A DNA stretch of 64,000 nt from Pyropia yezoensis (lineage: Eukaryota > Rhodophyta > Bangiophyceae > Bangiales > Bangiaceae): assembly GCA_009829735.1 (NCBI GenBank), contig CM020620.1, positions 12,025,420 through 12,089,419 of the forward strand, written 5' to 3'. Below, in pieces: positions 63,834-64,000 of the stretch. The notes beneath the pieces were generated by a model that was given only the letters and a program-made list of their open reading frames with translations, did no database searches and was not told the DNA's origin. Every line of letters starts with the position of its first letter. The first letter of the stretch is position 1. The position numbers and the translations under genes were made by a program.

Positions 63834-64000
63834 GGGTCGATGATCGAGCTCCCCGCGTCGGGGCCCGCCGCGGGGGTGTGATTGGTGGCTCGACCCGCAC
63901 CGGTCCGCGCCGCGCCTCGTGCTCCCCCCCGCGGGCGCATGGACTCGGCATCATGGTGATCATGCCGTAGAATCTGCAGACGCCGCTGGTTTCCTCTCCC
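63834..64000. other. Window end, nothing supported
   Basis: A GC-rich tail with a small ATCATGGTGATCATG patch at 63950-63964. No gene seen. Confidence 0.5.

Noticed and set aside
1-64000. tRNA or rRNA genes
   Set aside because: I looked for the conserved GGTTCGAATCC-type arm and for rRNA-like blocks and saw none. A scan with a tRNA covariance model would be decisive.

Overview
This looks like nuclear DNA from a GC-rich, intron-poor eukaryotic alga, most likely a bangiophyte red alga of the Porphyra/Pyropia kind. The species is an inference. The reasons are extreme G+C with very long C and G homopolymers, Ala/Gly/Pro-rich proteins, genes with none or few introns, a probable plastid-targeted protein, and a mitochondrial ribosomal protein and a eukaryotic chaperone read from short spliced genes. 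A 500-base N gap at 49392..49891 shows that this is a draft assembly. Several host reading frames switch at poly-C tracts, which may be assembly error.

Layout. 1..10710 is a young chromodomain-bearing Ty3/gypsy LTR retrotransposon on the minus strand; its left LTR runs off the window. Between its integrase and its 3' LTR it carries long reading frames on the opposite strand, separated from integrase by four 24-bp hairpin repeats. It sits inside a spliced gene whose 3' part runs 10711..11892. 11.9-16.4 kb is lower in GC and looks like mobile-element ground: a possible tyrosine-recombinase-like gene on plus, short degraded-looking frames on minus (one SAM-like), then a 333-bp foldback element with 26-bp perfect inverted ends.

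18.3-45.1 kb is the gene-bearing block. In order it holds: a low-complexity protein with Ig-like (ASH/MSP-type) repeats (+); mitochondrial ribosomal protein mL54 (-); a PBDC1/YPL225W-type eEF1A chaperone (-); a membrane RING-H2 protein (+); an alpha-kinase with an N-terminal zinc motif (+); an Ala-rich protein of unknown role (+); a plastid-targeted Tic110/TerB-like helical protein (+); and a 1400-residue protein joining two glycosyltransferase-like domains (-).

45.1-52.9 kb is very G/C-homopolymer rich and gapped. It ends in a spliced minus-strand gene that looks TENA/THI-4-like with a C-terminal zinc knuckle. 53-64 kb is mostly gene-poor, with microsatellites, an inverted duplication, a 34-bp tandem repeat, a 119-bp TA-flanked MITE, and weak frames near 58.5 and 62.4-63.8 kb.

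The host genes are single housekeeping or cell-biology genes on both strands, with no operon-like logic. Two window-wide patterns stand out: a palindrome around GTACTGTACAGTAC that recurs in non-coding DNA, and GTACGT as the donor of all three introns assigned to recognised host genes.
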